Source: Methylobacterium aerolatum
Lineage (GTDB): Bacteria > Pseudomonadota > Alphaproteobacteria > Rhizobiales > Beijerinckiaceae
Assembly: GCF_022179085.1 (NCBI RefSeq)
Contig: NZ_BPQE01000009.1
Span: forward strand, 105,058-169,057
Reading direction: 5' to 3'
DNA length: 64,000 bases
Shown here one piece after another: positions 39,017 through 49,033 of the stretch (within the stretch, counting starts at the first letter, position 1; each line of letters starts with the position of its first letter). The notes beneath the pieces are model-generated. The model did not search any database and was not told the DNA's origin. It was given only the letters and a program-made list of their open reading frames with translations. The position numbers and the translations under genes are program-made.

Positions 39017-39192
39017 GCCGTCCGGGGTAGGCGCCGGCCCCCGGCCGGTCAAGCGGCGGGGTGGAGCGCGGGCCCGGGAAGCGTCAGTCGGACGCAGGCG
39101 CGGATCGGGGCGGGTTCCGGCCCGCCGGACGGGTATCGCCGACGGCCCGATTCGTATTAATTCCGCCACACTGTTGTGGCCCTGCACCAGTC

Positions 39193-41628
39193 ATGCCTTT
39201 CCTCAGCCGTTCGAGGAGCGCCGCGCCCCCCGCCGGGGGCGCTCCGGCCGACTCCGACCAGACCACAGCCGGGTCTCCGCCCGGCGCGGAGTCCCCGGCG
39301 GCCGAGGCGGTCGCGGAGACGCCGCTCGCGGATTCCCTCAAGGCGGGGCCGCGCGGGCCCGGCTGGATCGGCGCCGCCGTGGTCGTCACGGCCCTGGTCT
39401 GCGCCCTCAGCACCTTCCTGATCCTGGCGGGCGTCGTCCGCGTCACCCCGACGCCGACCTACGGGCTCACGCTCCTCTCGATCAACGTCGCCCTGGTCGT
39501 GGGTCTCGTCGTGATCATCGCCTGGGAGGCACGGGTCTTCCTGCACGCGCGGCGGGCCAACGCGGCGGTGGCGCGGCTGCATTCGCGCATCGTCGGCCTG
39601 TTCTCGCTGATCGCGATCCTGCCGACCTTCCTGCTGGCCGTGGTCGCCTCGGTGACGATCGACCGGGGTCTCTCGCTCGGCTTCACCGACCGGGTCCGCG
39701 ACGTGGTGCTGAAATCCGTGGAGGTGGCCGACGCCTACCAGGAGAACCAGTGCCAGTCGCTGGCCCGGGAGATCCGCATCCTCAACGACGACCTCACGAG
39801 GGCGCGGCCGAACTTCGACGTCAACCGGGCGTGGTTCGAGACCTTCCTGACCACGCGGGCGACGAATCTCGGCCTGCCGGTGGCGCAGATCATGCGCGGG
39901 CCGACCGACGTGGTGGCGCGGGCCAACATCGACGTGCTGAAGCAGGTGCGCCTGCCCTCCGCCGCCGCCTTCGAGGATGCGGGCAAGTCGACCGATCCGA
40001 TCTGCCTCCTGCCCTCCGAGGGCCGGGTCTTCGCCGCCCTCCTGCGGATGCCCGCCTTCGACGACGCGGTGCTGATGGTGCAGCGGGAGGTGAACCCGCT
40101 GGCCATCGAGTTCCCCGGCGTCTCCCGGGCGGCGGCGGCGGAGTACCTGACCTACGATTCGCTCCGCCGCTCGATCCAGATCACCTTCGCCGTGGTGTTC
40201 GTGCTGATCGCGCTGATCGCGCTCCTGTCGGCGATATGGTTCGGGCTCAACTTCGCCAACCGCTTCGTGGCGCCGATCCGCCGCCTCATCAACGCCGCCG
40301 ACCAAGTGGCCTCGGGCAACTTCTACGCCCAGGTGCCCACGAAGAAGACCAGCGGCGACCTCGCGAGCCTCGGCGAAAGCTTCAACAAGATGACCCAGGA
40401 GCTGCGCCGCCAGAATGCCGGGCTGACGGCGGCGAGCGACCTGATCGACGCCCGCCGCCGGTTCACCGAGGCGGTGCTGTCCGGCGTCTCGCCGGGGGTG
40501 ATCGGCCTCGATGCGGCGGGCTTCGTGACCATCGCCAACCCCGCCGCCGAGCGGATGCTCGACCTCGGCAGCGACCGCTTGGTCGGCCGCTCCCTGGCCG
40601 AGGCCGTGCCCGAACTGGCCCCGGTGCTGGCCGAGGGCGGCGCCCGCCAGCGGGCGGTACAGCAGCAGATCCAGCTCGTGCGCACCCGCGGCGAGCGCAA
40701 GGAAGAGCGCACCGTCACGGTGCGGGTCACGGGCGAGCAGGCGCCCGGCGGGGCGCGGGGCGCTGTGGTGACGCTCGACGACATCACCGACCTCGTCCAG
40801 GCCCAGCGCACCTCCGCCTGGGGCGACGTGGCCCGCCGCATCGCCCACGAGATCAAGAACCCGCTCACCCCGATCCAGCTCTCGGCGGAGCGCATCCGGC
40901 GCAAGTACGGCAAGGTCATCGTCACCGACCGGGAGGTGTTCGACCAGTGCACGGCGACGATCGTGCGCCAAGTGGACGAGATCAAGCGCATGGTCGACGA
41001 GTTCTCGGCCTTCGCCCGGATGCCGAAGCCGGCCATCGCCCCCAACGATCTCACCGAGATCGCCAAGCAGAATCTCTTCATGATTCGCGTCGCGCATCCG
41101 GACATCGATTTCGCCTTCTCCGCCGAGGGCGGGGCGGGTCATTCGGAAAAGATCGTCGCGGCCTTCGACATCCGGCTGCTCAGCCAAGTGATCACCAACA
41201 TCCTCAAGAACGCCGTCGAGGCGGTGGCCGAGGTGCCCGCGGACGTGCTCGGCAAGGGCAGGATCGCCCTCGACCTCGCCGTCGAGGACGGGTTCGCGGT
41301 GATCACGGTGACGGATAACGGCAAGGGTTTCCCCGCCGAGGGGCGCCAGCGCCTGCTCGAGCCCTACATGACCACGCGCGAGGGCGGCACCGGCCTGGGG
41401 CTTGCCATCGTGAGCAAGGTGCTTGAGGAGCACGGCGGCGGGATTTCCCTCAACGACAACCCCACCGGTCGCGGCGGCCAAGTGCGGATGCGGGTCCCGC
41501 GCGAGGCGGCGCCGGAGACGGGCACCGGAGCGGCCGGAGCCGCCCCGGCCCCCGGGGGATCCCCGTCCACGCCAGAGGAGAAGGGCGCCGCGCCGACGGC
41601 CCCCCGGATCGCGGAGATGCAGGCATGA
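39193..41628 (+). CDS. ntrY: Sensor histidine kinase NtrY
   Basis: The 811-residue membrane kinase of the NtrY/NtrX nitrogen and redox system starts at ATG 39193. After a disordered N-terminus come membrane segments (WIGAAVVVTALVCALSTFLI, LTLLSINVALVVGLVVII, IVGLFSLIAILPTFLLAVVA), then a periplasmic region, a further membrane segment near residue 335-360 and HAMP (NRFVAPIRRLINAADQVASG). A PAS domain follows (FTEAVLSGVSPGVIGLDAAG), with HisKA phospho-acceptor His552 in RRIAHEIKNPLTP, and the ATPase N, G1 and G2 boxes (NILKNAVEA, VTDNGKGFP, GGTGLGLAIV). The stop overlaps the ntrX start (ATGA). Confidence 0.94.
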   Translation: MPFLSRSRSAAPPAGGAPADSDQTTAGSPPGAESPAAEAVAETPLADSLKAGPRGPGWIGAAVVVTALVCALSTFLILAGVVRVTPTPTYGLTLLSINVALVVGLVVIIAWEARVFLHARRANAAVARLHSRIVGLFSLIAILPTFLLAVVASVTIDRGLSLGFTDRVRDVVLKSVEVADAYQENQCQSLAREIRILNDDLTRARPNFDVNRAWFETFLTTRATNLGLPVAQIMRGPTDVVARANIDVLKQVRLPSAAAFEDAGKSTDPICLLPSEGRVFAALLRMPAFDDAVLMVQREVNPLAIEFPGVSRAAAAEYLTYDSLRRSIQITFAVVFVLIALIALLSAIWFGLNFANRFVAPIRRLINAADQVASGNFYAQVPTKKTSGDLASLGESFNKMTQELRRQNAGLTAASDLIDARRRFTEAVLSGVSPGVIGLDAAGFVTIANPAAERMLDLGSDRLVGRSLAEAVPELAPVLAEGGARQRAVQQQIQLVRTRGERKEERTVTVRVTGEQAPGGARGAVVTLDDITDLVQAQRTSAWGDVARRIAHEIKNPLTPIQLSAERIRRKYGKVIVTDREVFDQCTATIVRQVDEIKRMVDEFSAFARMPKPAIAPNDLTEIAKQNLFMIRVAHPDIDFAFSAEGGAGHSEKIVAAFDIRLLSQVITNILKNAVEAVAEVPADVLGKGRIALDLAVEDGFAVITVTDNGKGFPAEGRQRLLEPYMTTREGGTGLGLAIVSKVLEEHGGGISLNDNPTGRGGQVRMRVPREAAPETGTGAAGAAPAPGGSPSTPEEKGAAPTAPRIAEMQA

Positions 41629-42989
41629 GCGCCGATATTCTGATCGTCGACGACGAGGCCGACATCCGCGACCTCGTCGCCGGCATCCTCGACGACGAGG
41701 GCCACCGCTGCCGCACCGCCGGCGGCTCCGACGAGGCGCTCGCCGCGATCGAATCGCGCCGCCCGCACCTCGTCTTCCTCGACATCTGGCTGCAGGGCTC
41801 GCGGCTCGACGGGCTGCAGGTGCTCGACCTGATCAAGGCCGGCCACCCGGACCTGCCGGTGGTGATGATCTCGGGCCACGGCAACATCGAGACCGCCGTC
41901 TCGGCGATCAAGGCGGGCGCCTACGACTTCATCGAGAAGCCGTTCAAGGCCGACCGGCTGATCCTCGTGGCCGAGCGGGCGCTGGAGGCCTCCCGCCTCA
42001 AGCGCGAGGTCCGCGACCTCAAGGCCCGCTCCGGGGCCGCCGACCAGATCGTCGGCTCCTCGCTCGCCGTGAACCAGCTCCGCCAGACCATCGAGCGCGT
42101 GGCGCCGACCAACGCGCGGGTGATGATCACCGGGGCGCTGGGCGCCGGCAAGGAACTCGCCGCCCGGACCCTGCACCGGGCCTCGGCGCGGGCGAACGGC
42201 CCCTTCGTGCTGTTGAACGCCGCCGCCATCCTGCCCGAGACGATGGAGGCCGAGCTGTTCGGCGTCGAGGGCGAGAACGGGCGGCGGGTCGGCGCCCTGG
42301 AGGAGGCCCACGGGGGCACCCTCTACCTCGACGAGGTGGCCGACATGCCCAAGGAGACGCAGGGGCGGATCCTGCGCGTCCTCGTGGACCAGAACTTCCA
42401 GCGGGTCGGCGGCACCACGCGGGTGCATGTGGACGTGCGCATCATCTCCTCCTCCTCCCGCGACCTGCAGGAGGAGATCGCGGGGGGCCGCTTCCGCGAG
42501 GACCTGTTCCACCGCCTCTCGGTGGTGCCGGTGCGGGTGCCGGCCCTCTCCGAGCGGCGCGAGGACGTGCCGGAGCTGATCCGCTTCTTCATGGACAACA
42601 TCTCGTCCCAGACGGGCCTGCCCAAGCGGGTCATCGCCGAGGACGCGATGGCCGTGCTCCAGTCGCACAACTGGCCGGGCAACATCCGCCAGCTCAAGAA
42701 CAACGTCGAACGCCTGATGATCCTCACCCAGGCCGACCCGGACCAGGAGGTCACCTCGGAGATGCTGCCCTCCGAGATCGGCGCCCTGGTGCCGACCACT
42801 CCGGCGGGCGCGGGGGGCGAGAAGCTCATGAGCCTCGCGCTCCGCGAGGCCCGCGAGATCTTCGAACGGGAATACCTCGTGGCGCAGATCGCCCGATTCT
42901 CGGGCAACATCTCCCGCACCGCCGAATTCATCGGCATGGAGCGTTCGGCCCTCCACCGGAAGCTCAAGTCCCTCGGCATCGGGCCGTAG
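41625..42989 (+). CDS. ntrX: Response regulator NtrX (AAA+ NtrC family)
   Basis: The 454-residue regulator pairs with NtrY. The receiver domain has DD at 9-10, phospho-acceptor Asp53 (FLDIWLQ) and Lys in FIEKPFKADRL. The AAA+ domain has a variant Walker A GALGAGKE and Walker B GGTLYLDEVAD. The usual sigma54-contact loop GAFTGA is replaced by ENGRRVGALEEAHGG, as is usual for alphaproteobacterial NtrX, so it may regulate without remodelling sigma54. The FIS-type HTH is at the end (NISRTAEFIGMERSALHRKL). Part of ntrY-ntrX, 187 bp before hfq. Confidence 0.94.
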   Translation: MSADILIVDDEADIRDLVAGILDDEGHRCRTAGGSDEALAAIESRRPHLVFLDIWLQGSRLDGLQVLDLIKAGHPDLPVVMISGHGNIETAVSAIKAGAYDFIEKPFKADRLILVAERALEASRLKREVRDLKARSGAADQIVGSSLAVNQLRQTIERVAPTNARVMITGALGAGKELAARTLHRASARANGPFVLLNAAAILPETMEAELFGVEGENGRRVGALEEAHGGTLYLDEVADMPKETQGRILRVLVDQNFQRVGGTTRVHVDVRIISSSSRDLQEEIAGGRFREDLFHRLSVVPVRVPALSERREDVPELIRFFMDNISSQTGLPKRVIAEDAMAVLQSHNWPGNIRQLKNNVERLMILTQADPDQEVTSEMLPSEIGALVPTTPAGAGGEKLMSLALREAREIFEREYLVAQIARFSGNISRTAEFIGMERSALHRKLKSLGIGP

Positions 42990-43176
42990 GCGACGGCGGG
43001 GGAGATGAGACCGCCGCCGTTCCGTCACGCCCCGGCGGGAACGGCCCTTGCTTCGCAGCCGTCTTTGGACTGCAAATGCTTTATACAGCGCCGCCCCCGG
43101 GACTTCGGACATCCCGCCGGGCGGCACCCCATCCCGACGCGGGTCGCCCCGCCGGGACAACAAGAAGGCGAACAAA

Positions 43177-43428
43177 ATGGCCGGCGAACGGGCTCAGAAC
43201 CTGCAGGACACCTTCCTCAACCACGTCCGCAAGAACAAGATTCCGCTGACGATCTTCCTCGTCAACGGCGTAAAACTTCAAGGCGTCGTGACGTGGTTCG
43301 ACAACTTCTGCGTGCTGCTGCGGCGGGACGGGCATTCCCAGCTCGTCTACAAGCACGCGATCTCCACGATCATGCCCGGCCACCCGGTGCAGCTCTTCGA
43401 GCCGGACGAGACGCCCGAGAAGGGGTGA
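43177..43428 (+). CDS. hfq: RNA chaperone Hfq
   Basis: The 83-residue Sm-like protein forms a hexameric ring that pairs small RNAs with target messages. The ATG at 43177 follows AAGAAGG. The Sm1 motif is [24 protein letters not shown] (N-terminal helix plus beta strands), with the proximal-face residues Q8-like and the Sm2 motif [13 protein letters not shown] (YKH is the RNA-binding signature). An acidic tail replaces the long disordered C-terminus of E. coli Hfq. It lies between ntrX and hflX, a conserved order in alphaproteobacteria. Confidence 0.97.
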   Translation: MAGERAQNLQDTFLNHVRKNKIPLTIFLVNGVKLQGVVTWFDNFCVLLRRDGHSQLVYKHAISTIMPGHPVQLFEPDETPEKG

Positions 43429-43437
43429 GGCGTCCGG

Positions 43438-43560
43438 TCTCTCCTCCCCCCTTGCGGGGAGGAGTTGGAGGTGGAGGTGGGGGTGGTGCCGAACGAAGCG
43501 CGGGGGTGCCTTCTGCGCCACCCCCACCCCTGACCCCTCCCCGCAAGGGGGGAGGGGAAT
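43438..43560. repeat. Inverted repeat between hfq and hflX (family C related), terminator-like
   Basis: CTCCTCCCC-CCTTGCG-GGGAGGAG at 43441-43463 forms a strong hairpin just after hfq. A second, CCCCTCCCCGCAAGGGGGGA, is at 43536-43555. The two halves also pair with each other around a CACCCCCACC spacer. No T run follows, so termination would depend on structure or Rho. Confidence 0.75.
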
Positions 43561-43644
43561 TCCGCGGCCCGTTGGCATTGCCCGCCGCCGCGCCCATATG
43601 AGGCTCAGCCCACAAGACCACGAACCGGCGAGCGCCCCACCTTT

Positions 43645-45054
43645 ATGAGCGAACCTCAAACCTCGGGTGAGGCCCGGCTGCGGGCGCATGCGGCTCCCGA
43701 GGGCGAGATCGCCGCCTCGACCCGCACCCTGGTGATCGGCCCCTACCTCGCCCGCGCGGCGCAGACCCTCGGCCGGGTGGCACCGCCGACCCGCTCCGCC
43801 GCAGCCCGCCTCGACGAGGCGACCGGCCTCGCCGCCGCCATCGAGCTCGACGTGGCCGAGAGCCTGTCCCTGAGCCTGCCGCGCATCCGGCCCTCCACCT
43901 ATCTCGGCAAGGGCCGGGTCGAGGAGATCGCGGGCCACATCAAAGCAGAAGACATCGGCCTCGTGGTGATGGATTGCGCCCTCTCGCCGGTGCAGCAACG
44001 CAACCTCGAGAAGGCCTGGGGCGCCAAGGTCATCGACCGCACCGGTCTGATCCTGGAGATCTTCGGCCGCCGGGCCTCCACCCGGGAGGGCACGCTCCAG
44101 GTGGAGCACGCCCACCTCGCCTACCAGAAGTCGCGCCTCGTCCGGTCCTGGACCCACCTGGAGCGCCAGCGCGGCGGCTTCGGCTTCCTCGGCGGCCCCG
44201 GCGAGACGCAGATCGAGGCCGACCGGCGGATGATCCAGGAGCGCATGACCCGGATCGAGCGCGACCTCGACGCGGTGGTGCGCACCCGCGGCCTGCACCG
44301 GCAGAGCCGGGCGCGGGTGCCGTACCCGATCGTGGCGCTGGTCGGCTACACCAATGCCGGCAAGTCGAGCCTGTTCAACGCGCTCACCAAGGCCGAGGTG
44401 ACGGCCAAGGACATGCTCTTCGCCACCCTCGACCCGACGGCCCGGGCGACGAAGCTCCCCCACGGCGAGACCGTGATCCTCTCGGACACGGTGGGCTTCA
44501 TCTCCGACCTGCCGACGCCCCTCATCGCCGCCTTCCGGGCGACCCTGGAGGACGCGATCGAGGCCGACGTGCTCCTCCACGTCCGCGACGTGAGCCACGA
44601 GGACGCGGAGGCCCAGGCCGAGGACGTCGGCGAGGTGCTGCGCGAACTCGGCATCGACACGACGGACGGGCGCCTCATCGAGGTCTGGAACAAGGCCGAC
44701 TTGCTGGACGAGGCCGAGCGCACCCGGCTCGCCAACCTCACGGGCCAGGGCCGCGTGCGCAACGACCGGGACAGCGACACGCCGATCCTCGTCTCGGCCC
44801 TGACGGGGGAGGGGCTTTCCGCCCTGACGAGCCGGATCGAGGCGCGGATCGCCCGCTCGCGGACGAGCTTCGCCGTCGCCCTTCCGCCGGAGGACGGGGC
44901 CGCCCTCCACTGGCTCTACGAGAACGCCGAGATCCTCGACCGGCGCACCGAGGCCGACGGGACCCTGCACCTCGCCGTGCGGGTGGCGCCGGAGAAGGAG
45001 CCCCGCTTCCTGAATCGCTTCGCGGGAGCCCGGCGCCTCGGCCGGGCGGGCTGA
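43645..45054 (+). CDS. hflX: Ribosome-associated GTPase HflX
   Basis: The 469-residue GTPase starts at ATG 43645. The HflX N-terminal domain contains [18 protein letters not shown] and the GDRTGLIL-type strand ([16 protein letters not shown]), then the glycine-rich [19 protein letters not shown]. The G domain has G1 [10 protein letters not shown]3 [10 protein letters not shown] and G4 NKAD. It splits stalled or hibernating 70S ribosomes (established for E. coli). It follows hfq after a 216-bp repeat gap. The cyclase gene begins six bases later, so the two share a transcript. Confidence 0.94.
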   Translation: MSEPQTSGEARLRAHAAPEGEIAASTRTLVIGPYLARAAQTLGRVAPPTRSAAARLDEATGLAAAIELDVAESLSLSLPRIRPSTYLGKGRVEEIAGHIKAEDIGLVVMDCALSPVQQRNLEKAWGAKVIDRTGLILEIFGRRASTREGTLQVEHAHLAYQKSRLVRSWTHLERQRGGFGFLGGPGETQIEADRRMIQERMTRIERDLDAVVRTRGLHRQSRARVPYPIVALVGYTNAGKSSLFNALTKAEVTAKDMLFATLDPTARATKLPHGETVILSDTVGFISDLPTPLIAAFRATLEDAIEADVLLHVRDVSHEDAEAQAEDVGEVLRELGIDTTDGRLIEVWNKADLLDEAERTRLANLTGQGRVRNDRDSDTPILVSALTGEGLSALTSRIEARIARSRTSFAVALPPEDGAALHWLYENAEILDRRTEADGTLHLAVRVAPEKEPRFLNRFAGARRLGRAG

Positions 45055-45059
45055 GCCCG

Positions 45060-46358
45060 GTGACGCCCCCCGCGCACCGGGACGACGACGCGCGAGCCCT
45101 GCAGGTGATGCAGCGGGGCGGCGGCTCCCGCCTCATCGCCCTGCGCATCGTCATCATCCTGGTGCTGCTGATGGCGGCCCAGGCCCACGACGGCTCCCTC
45201 CACGCCTTGAGCCACTGGTTCATCCTCGGCCTCTACGCCGTCGGCGCCGCGTGGTTCGGCTGGCGCGAGAGCCAGCGCCGGCCGCTCACGGCGGCCCATG
45301 CCTGGACCGGGACGGGCCTCAACGCCGTGCTCGCGGTCTACGTCATCGTCGAGCACATGATGGCGGGGGGCGGCAACGGGGAGGGGGCGGACACGGTGAG
45401 CCGTCTGCCCGCCTTCCTGCTCCTGCTCCAGACCGGCCTGACGATGCAGGTGTCGCACACCGTGCTGTTCTGCGGCATCGTCACCGGGAGCTGGGTGGCG
45501 GCCCTGCTCGCCGGCTTCGCCTTCCCCGGCCTGTTCCCCGGCTTCGACGCCGACTTCATGATCCAGGTCATCGGGCTGGCGACCTTCGTGGCGACGGGCC
45601 TCCTGGTGGTCGACGGCGTGGCGCGCCTGCGCCGGGCGGTCGAGCGGACCCTGGTGGTGGAGCGCGAGCGCAGCCACCTCGCCCGCTTCGTCCCCGGCCC
45701 CGTCGCCCGGGACATCGCCCAGGACCTGGCCGACGACGCCCTCGGCCTGCACCGCCGCCACGCCTGCCTGCTGATCCTCGACATCCGGGGCTTCTCGTCC
45801 CTCAGCCAGCGGCATCCGCCGGAGGTCATGGTCGCGGCCCTGATGGCCGTGCGCGGCGAGGCGCAGGCGGCCGTGACGGCGCAGGGCGGCATCGTCGACA
45901 AGTATATCGGCGATGCGGTGCTGGCGCAGTTCATCACCGGCACCCCGGAGGCGCAGGCGCGCGCCGCCGCCACCTGTGCCCTCGACATCCAGGCCCGCCT
46001 CGCCCGGGTCAACGGCGAGCGCGAGGCCGCCGGGCTGTTCCCGATCCGCACCGCCACGGCGCTCCACGCGGGCAACCTGCTGGTCGGCGTCTTCGACGAC
46101 GGGGTGCGGGCGGAATACACGGTGCTCGGTCCGGCAATGAACACGCTCGCGCGGATCGAGGCCAGGACCAAGGCTGCCGACCTCGCCATCGCCGCCTCCC
46201 CGGAGATCGTCGCCCTCCTCGGCGGTCCCCAGGGGGCGCCCTTCCGGATGCGCGCCGTCCCCGGCACCGCCTGCGAGGGCCAGGGCGACCTCTACGCCCT
46301 CGATCCCGCCCGACAGGCGGCTTCGGTTTCGTCTCCGGAACGGGAGCCGGCAGCCTGA
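45060..46358 (+). CDS. Membrane class III adenylate/guanylate cyclase
   Basis: From GTG 45060, right after hflX, the frame encodes 432 residues. The N-terminal 210 hold about six hydrophobic segments ([46 protein letters not shown] and more). A short coiled linker ([19 protein letters not shown]) leads to a class III catalytic domain: the metal Asp in [14 protein letters not shown], then [16 protein letters not shown] with the second metal-binding Asp, and the transition-state region [17 protein letters not shown]. It makes cAMP or cGMP in response to an unknown membrane signal. Base and purine-selecting residues cannot be assigned with certainty here. Confidence 0.87.
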   Translation: MTPPAHRDDDARALQVMQRGGGSRLIALRIVIILVLLMAAQAHDGSLHALSHWFILGLYAVGAAWFGWRESQRRPLTAAHAWTGTGLNAVLAVYVIVEHMMAGGGNGEGADTVSRLPAFLLLLQTGLTMQVSHTVLFCGIVTGSWVAALLAGFAFPGLFPGFDADFMIQVIGLATFVATGLLVVDGVARLRRAVERTLVVERERSHLARFVPGPVARDIAQDLADDALGLHRRHACLLILDIRGFSSLSQRHPPEVMVAALMAVRGEAQAAVTAQGGIVDKYIGDAVLAQFITGTPEAQARAAATCALDIQARLARVNGEREAAGLFPIRTATALHAGNLLVGVFDDGVRAEYTVLGPAMNTLARIEARTKAADLAIAASPEIVALLGGPQGAPFRMRAVPGTACEGQGDLYALDPARQAASVSSPEREPAA

Positions 46359-46391
46359 GGGTCGGGCCGGGACGATCGCAGGCCGCCCCAT

Positions 46392-46480
46392 CTTCGTGAT
46401 CGGAGCGGAGCAATCCAGGAACGCGCCACGGTCTGAAACGGCCCGCTGCCCCGGATCGCCTCGCTACGCTCGCAAGGTCG
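46392..46480. repeat. Palindromic intergenic repeat, family B (copy 5, degenerate)
   Basis: GAGCGGAGCAATCCAGG pairs with CCGGATCGCCTCGCTACGCT. It lies between the convergent cyclase and TonB-receptor genes. Confidence 0.7.
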
Positions 46481-46540
46481 ACCGGGGATCCCTCGACGGG
46501 CGTGGCGCGACTCGGGATCGGCTCCAGCGCGGGGTGCCCC

Positions 46541-48769
46541 TCACCACTTGTAGCTCAGGCTCGCCAGCACCCGCCGGGCATCGCCGTAGAAGCACGAGTT
46601 GAAGGCGTTGCAGGAGGAGACGAAGCGCCGGTCCGCGAGGTTCGTGGCGGTGACGGCCAGCCGCCAGCGGTCCCACGTGTAGTGGACCTGCGCGTCGAAC
46701 AGGACGTAGTCCGGCACCTTGAACAGGTTGGCCGTGTCCGCGAAGGACCGCCCGAAGTAGCGCACGCCGCCGCCGAAGCCGAAGCCGCGCAGGGCGCCCA
46801 CGGGGATCGTGTAGTCGAAGAAGGCGTTGGCGAAGTTCTCGGGGATGCCCACGGGGACCTTGCCGAGGATGTCGGCGGACCCGCGCTCGTTGGTGAGGCC
46901 GTAGACCGTGTAGGAGGCGGCGACGTCGAGCCCGTCGAACACGCTTGCCACCACCTGCGCCTCGAAGCCCGTGGAGCGGACCTCCCCGAGCTGGACCTGG
47001 AACAGGGTGTTCACGGGGTCCGGGGTGAGCACGTTCCGGCGGTGGATGTCGAAGCCCGCGAGCGTCACGAAGTAGCCCTGGCCCGGCGGCTCGAACTTCA
47101 CGCCGCCCTCGATCTGCGTGCCCTCCTCGGGCGTGAAGGTGGTGTTGAGGCGCCCCGTCCCGATCAGCGGCTGGAACGAGGTCGAGTAGCTCACATACGG
47201 CGCGAGCCCGTTCTCGAAATTGTAGATCAGCGCCGTGCGGTAGGTCGTCCCGGTGTCGCTGCGGCCGCTGTTGCCGAAGCCGTTGTTCAGCTTGTCGACC
47301 ACCCGGTTGTCGGCGAAGTCCAGGCGACCGCCGAGGACGAGGGTCAGGCGGTCGGTGAGCTTGATCTGGTCCTGCAGGTACAGGCCGAGCTGCTGGAACG
47401 TGTTGGTGTTGATCAGGTAGGGCGTCGGGGTGTTGGCGATCCCCGTATAGGCCGGCGTGACGATGTTGAGGTCGGGCGCCGGGAAGGCGGAGGCCTGATT
47501 GTCGGTGAGGCGGTAGTTCTTGTAGTCGAGGCCCATCAGCAGGTCGTGGCGGAAGAACCCGTCGGAGAAGCGGGCCTCGGCCTGGTTGTCCACCTGGAAG
47601 AGGTTGACCCGGGCGCGGTCGCGGAAACGGTAGCGGGCGAGCTGGGTCTGGGTCGCGTCGCCGAAGGCGTAGCCGAGCTGGCCGAGGAGCGAATCCTGGA
47701 AGCTCTCGCCGAAGGAGTAGCGCAGGTTCTGGCGGAAGGCCCACGTGTCGTTGAACACGTGCTCGAACTCGTAGCCGACGAAGGCCTGATCGCGCTGGAA
47801 GGTGTTGATCCGCGGATCGCCGACATTGAGCGAGCGGGGCAGGCGCAGGCCCAGCGCCTGCGGACGCACCGTGCCGAGATACGGCAGGAAGTTCGCCGTG
47901 ACGGCGGTGGTGTCGCGCTGGACCGAGGTGAGGACCGTGAGGGTCGTCGCCCCGTCCGGCTTGTAGGTGACGCTCGGGGCGATGGAGAAGCTGTTGTCGG
48001 GGGCGCCGTCGATCTGCGTGCCGCCGGTCCGGCCGTAGCCGGTGATGCGGTAGAACCAGTGGCCCTCCCTGTCGGCGGGGCCGCCGACGTCGAAGGCGGC
48101 GTATTTCTGGTCGAAGGAGCCGCCGCCCACCTCGACGGTGCCGAAGGGCTCGGCGGTGGGCCGCTTGCTCACTTGGTTGATGATGCCGCCCGGCGAGCCC
48201 GCGCCGAACAGCACCGCCGCCGGGCCGCGCAGCACCTCGATCCGCTCCAGGCCGTAGGTGTTGGTGTTGAAGTAGCCGAAGCCGTAGTTCAGCGTCTGAA
48301 GCCCGTCCCGGTAGATGCCGTAATCGCTGACGTTGAACCCGCGCAGGTAGACGAAGGTGTTGCGCGTGTCGAAGCCGAAGCTGCCGGAATAGGTGCCGGC
48401 GACGTACTGCGTCGCCTGGGTCAGGGTCTGGGCGTTCTGCGTGTCGATCTGGCGGCGGCCGACCACGGTGATCGATTGCGGCGTCTCGACGAGGGGCGTG
48501 TTGGTCTTGGTGGCGGTGGTGGTGCGCGTCGCCACGTAGCCGGGCACCGGGCCCTTGGGATCCTCCGGGCGGACGGGACCGCCCGCCGCCGGGCCGGCCA
48601 CGGGCCCCGCCGGAGCCCCGCCGCCCCGGCTCTCGACGCTGAGCTCGTCGAGGCGGACGCTCGCCCCCGGCTGCTGGGCCGAGGCCGGGCCCTGGAGGGC
48701 GAAGGCGGACGTGCCGGCGAGGACGAGGGAGCGCAGGGCCCCCGGACGAATGCAACCGACTCTCACCAC
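46541..48769 (-). CDS. TonB-dependent siderophore receptor
   Basis: The 742-residue outer-membrane receptor starts at ATG 48769 with an export signal (SLVLAGTSAFALQGPASAQ). The plug domain is VETPQSITVVGRRQIDTQNA, then YLRGFNVSDYGIYRDGLQ and IEVLRGPAAVLFGAGSPGG, which is the ferrichrome/ferrioxamine-type siderophore pattern. The 22-strand barrel ends with the typical aromatic C-terminus RRVLASLSYKW. The TonB box is not clear. No siderophore synthesis or ABC uptake genes are adjacent. An Irr-type box lies 71 bp upstream, so it should be induced under iron limitation. Ligand specificity is not readable. Confidence 0.93.
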   Translation of the reverse strand: MVRVGCIRPGALRSLVLAGTSAFALQGPASAQQPGASVRLDELSVESRGGGAPAGPVAGPAAGGPVRPEDPKGPVPGYVATRTTTATKTNTPLVETPQSITVVGRRQIDTQNAQTLTQATQYVAGTYSGSFGFDTRNTFVYLRGFNVSDYGIYRDGLQTLNYGFGYFNTNTYGLERIEVLRGPAAVLFGAGSPGGIINQVSKRPTAEPFGTVEVGGGSFDQKYAAFDVGGPADREGHWFYRITGYGRTGGTQIDGAPDNSFSIAPSVTYKPDGATTLTVLTSVQRDTTAVTANFLPYLGTVRPQALGLRLPRSLNVGDPRINTFQRDQAFVGYEFEHVFNDTWAFRQNLRYSFGESFQDSLLGQLGYAFGDATQTQLARYRFRDRARVNLFQVDNQAEARFSDGFFRHDLLMGLDYKNYRLTDNQASAFPAPDLNIVTPAYTGIANTPTPYLINTNTFQQLGLYLQDQIKLTDRLTLVLGGRLDFADNRVVDKLNNGFGNSGRSDTGTTYRTALIYNFENGLAPYVSYSTSFQPLIGTGRLNTTFTPEEGTQIEGGVKFEPPGQGYFVTLAGFDIHRRNVLTPDPVNTLFQVQLGEVRSTGFEAQVVASVFDGLDVAASYTVYGLTNERGSADILGKVPVGIPENFANAFFDYTIPVGALRGFGFGGGVRYFGRSFADTANLFKVPDYVLFDAQVHYTWDRWRLAVTATNLADRRFVSSCNAFNSCFYGDARRVLASLSYKW

Positions 48770-48839
48770 CGGACTCCTACGCCGCTCAGACCAGCCGCCC
48801 CCGTCCGCCGGGAGCCCTCCCGCCGTGGTGGCCTTGCTG

Positions 48840-48856
48840 TTTAGAATAATGCTAAA
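48840..48856. promoter_or_regulatory. Irr-type iron control element (ICE-like) upstream of the siderophore receptor
   Basis: TTTAGAATAATGCTAAA matches the rhizobial ICE consensus TTTAGAA-N3-TTCTAAA (recalled) with one mismatch. It lies 71 bp before the receptor start, in an AT-rich patch of otherwise GC-rich DNA. It would bind Irr, the alphaproteobacterial iron regulator. Confidence 0.65.
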
Positions 48857-49033
48857 CTATTGCGCCAACTGCGCTTTCTGCCTTTGGGGTACGGTGTGCC
48901 AAGCGTGACCGCAAGGGGGGAACCGGCGGTTGCAGGGGGCTGTGGCCGATCGATCACGCCCCCGGTGGGCGGCGCGGTCGAGTCCCCGTGATCCTGGGGA
49001 GATGTCTCCGGCACAGACCGCTGCGGGATGGAG

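Noticed and set aside
43974-46358. 794-residue open frame running through hflX into the cyclase
   Set aside because: The first 360 codons are an out-of-frame shadow of hflX. The real cyclase begins at GTG 45060.
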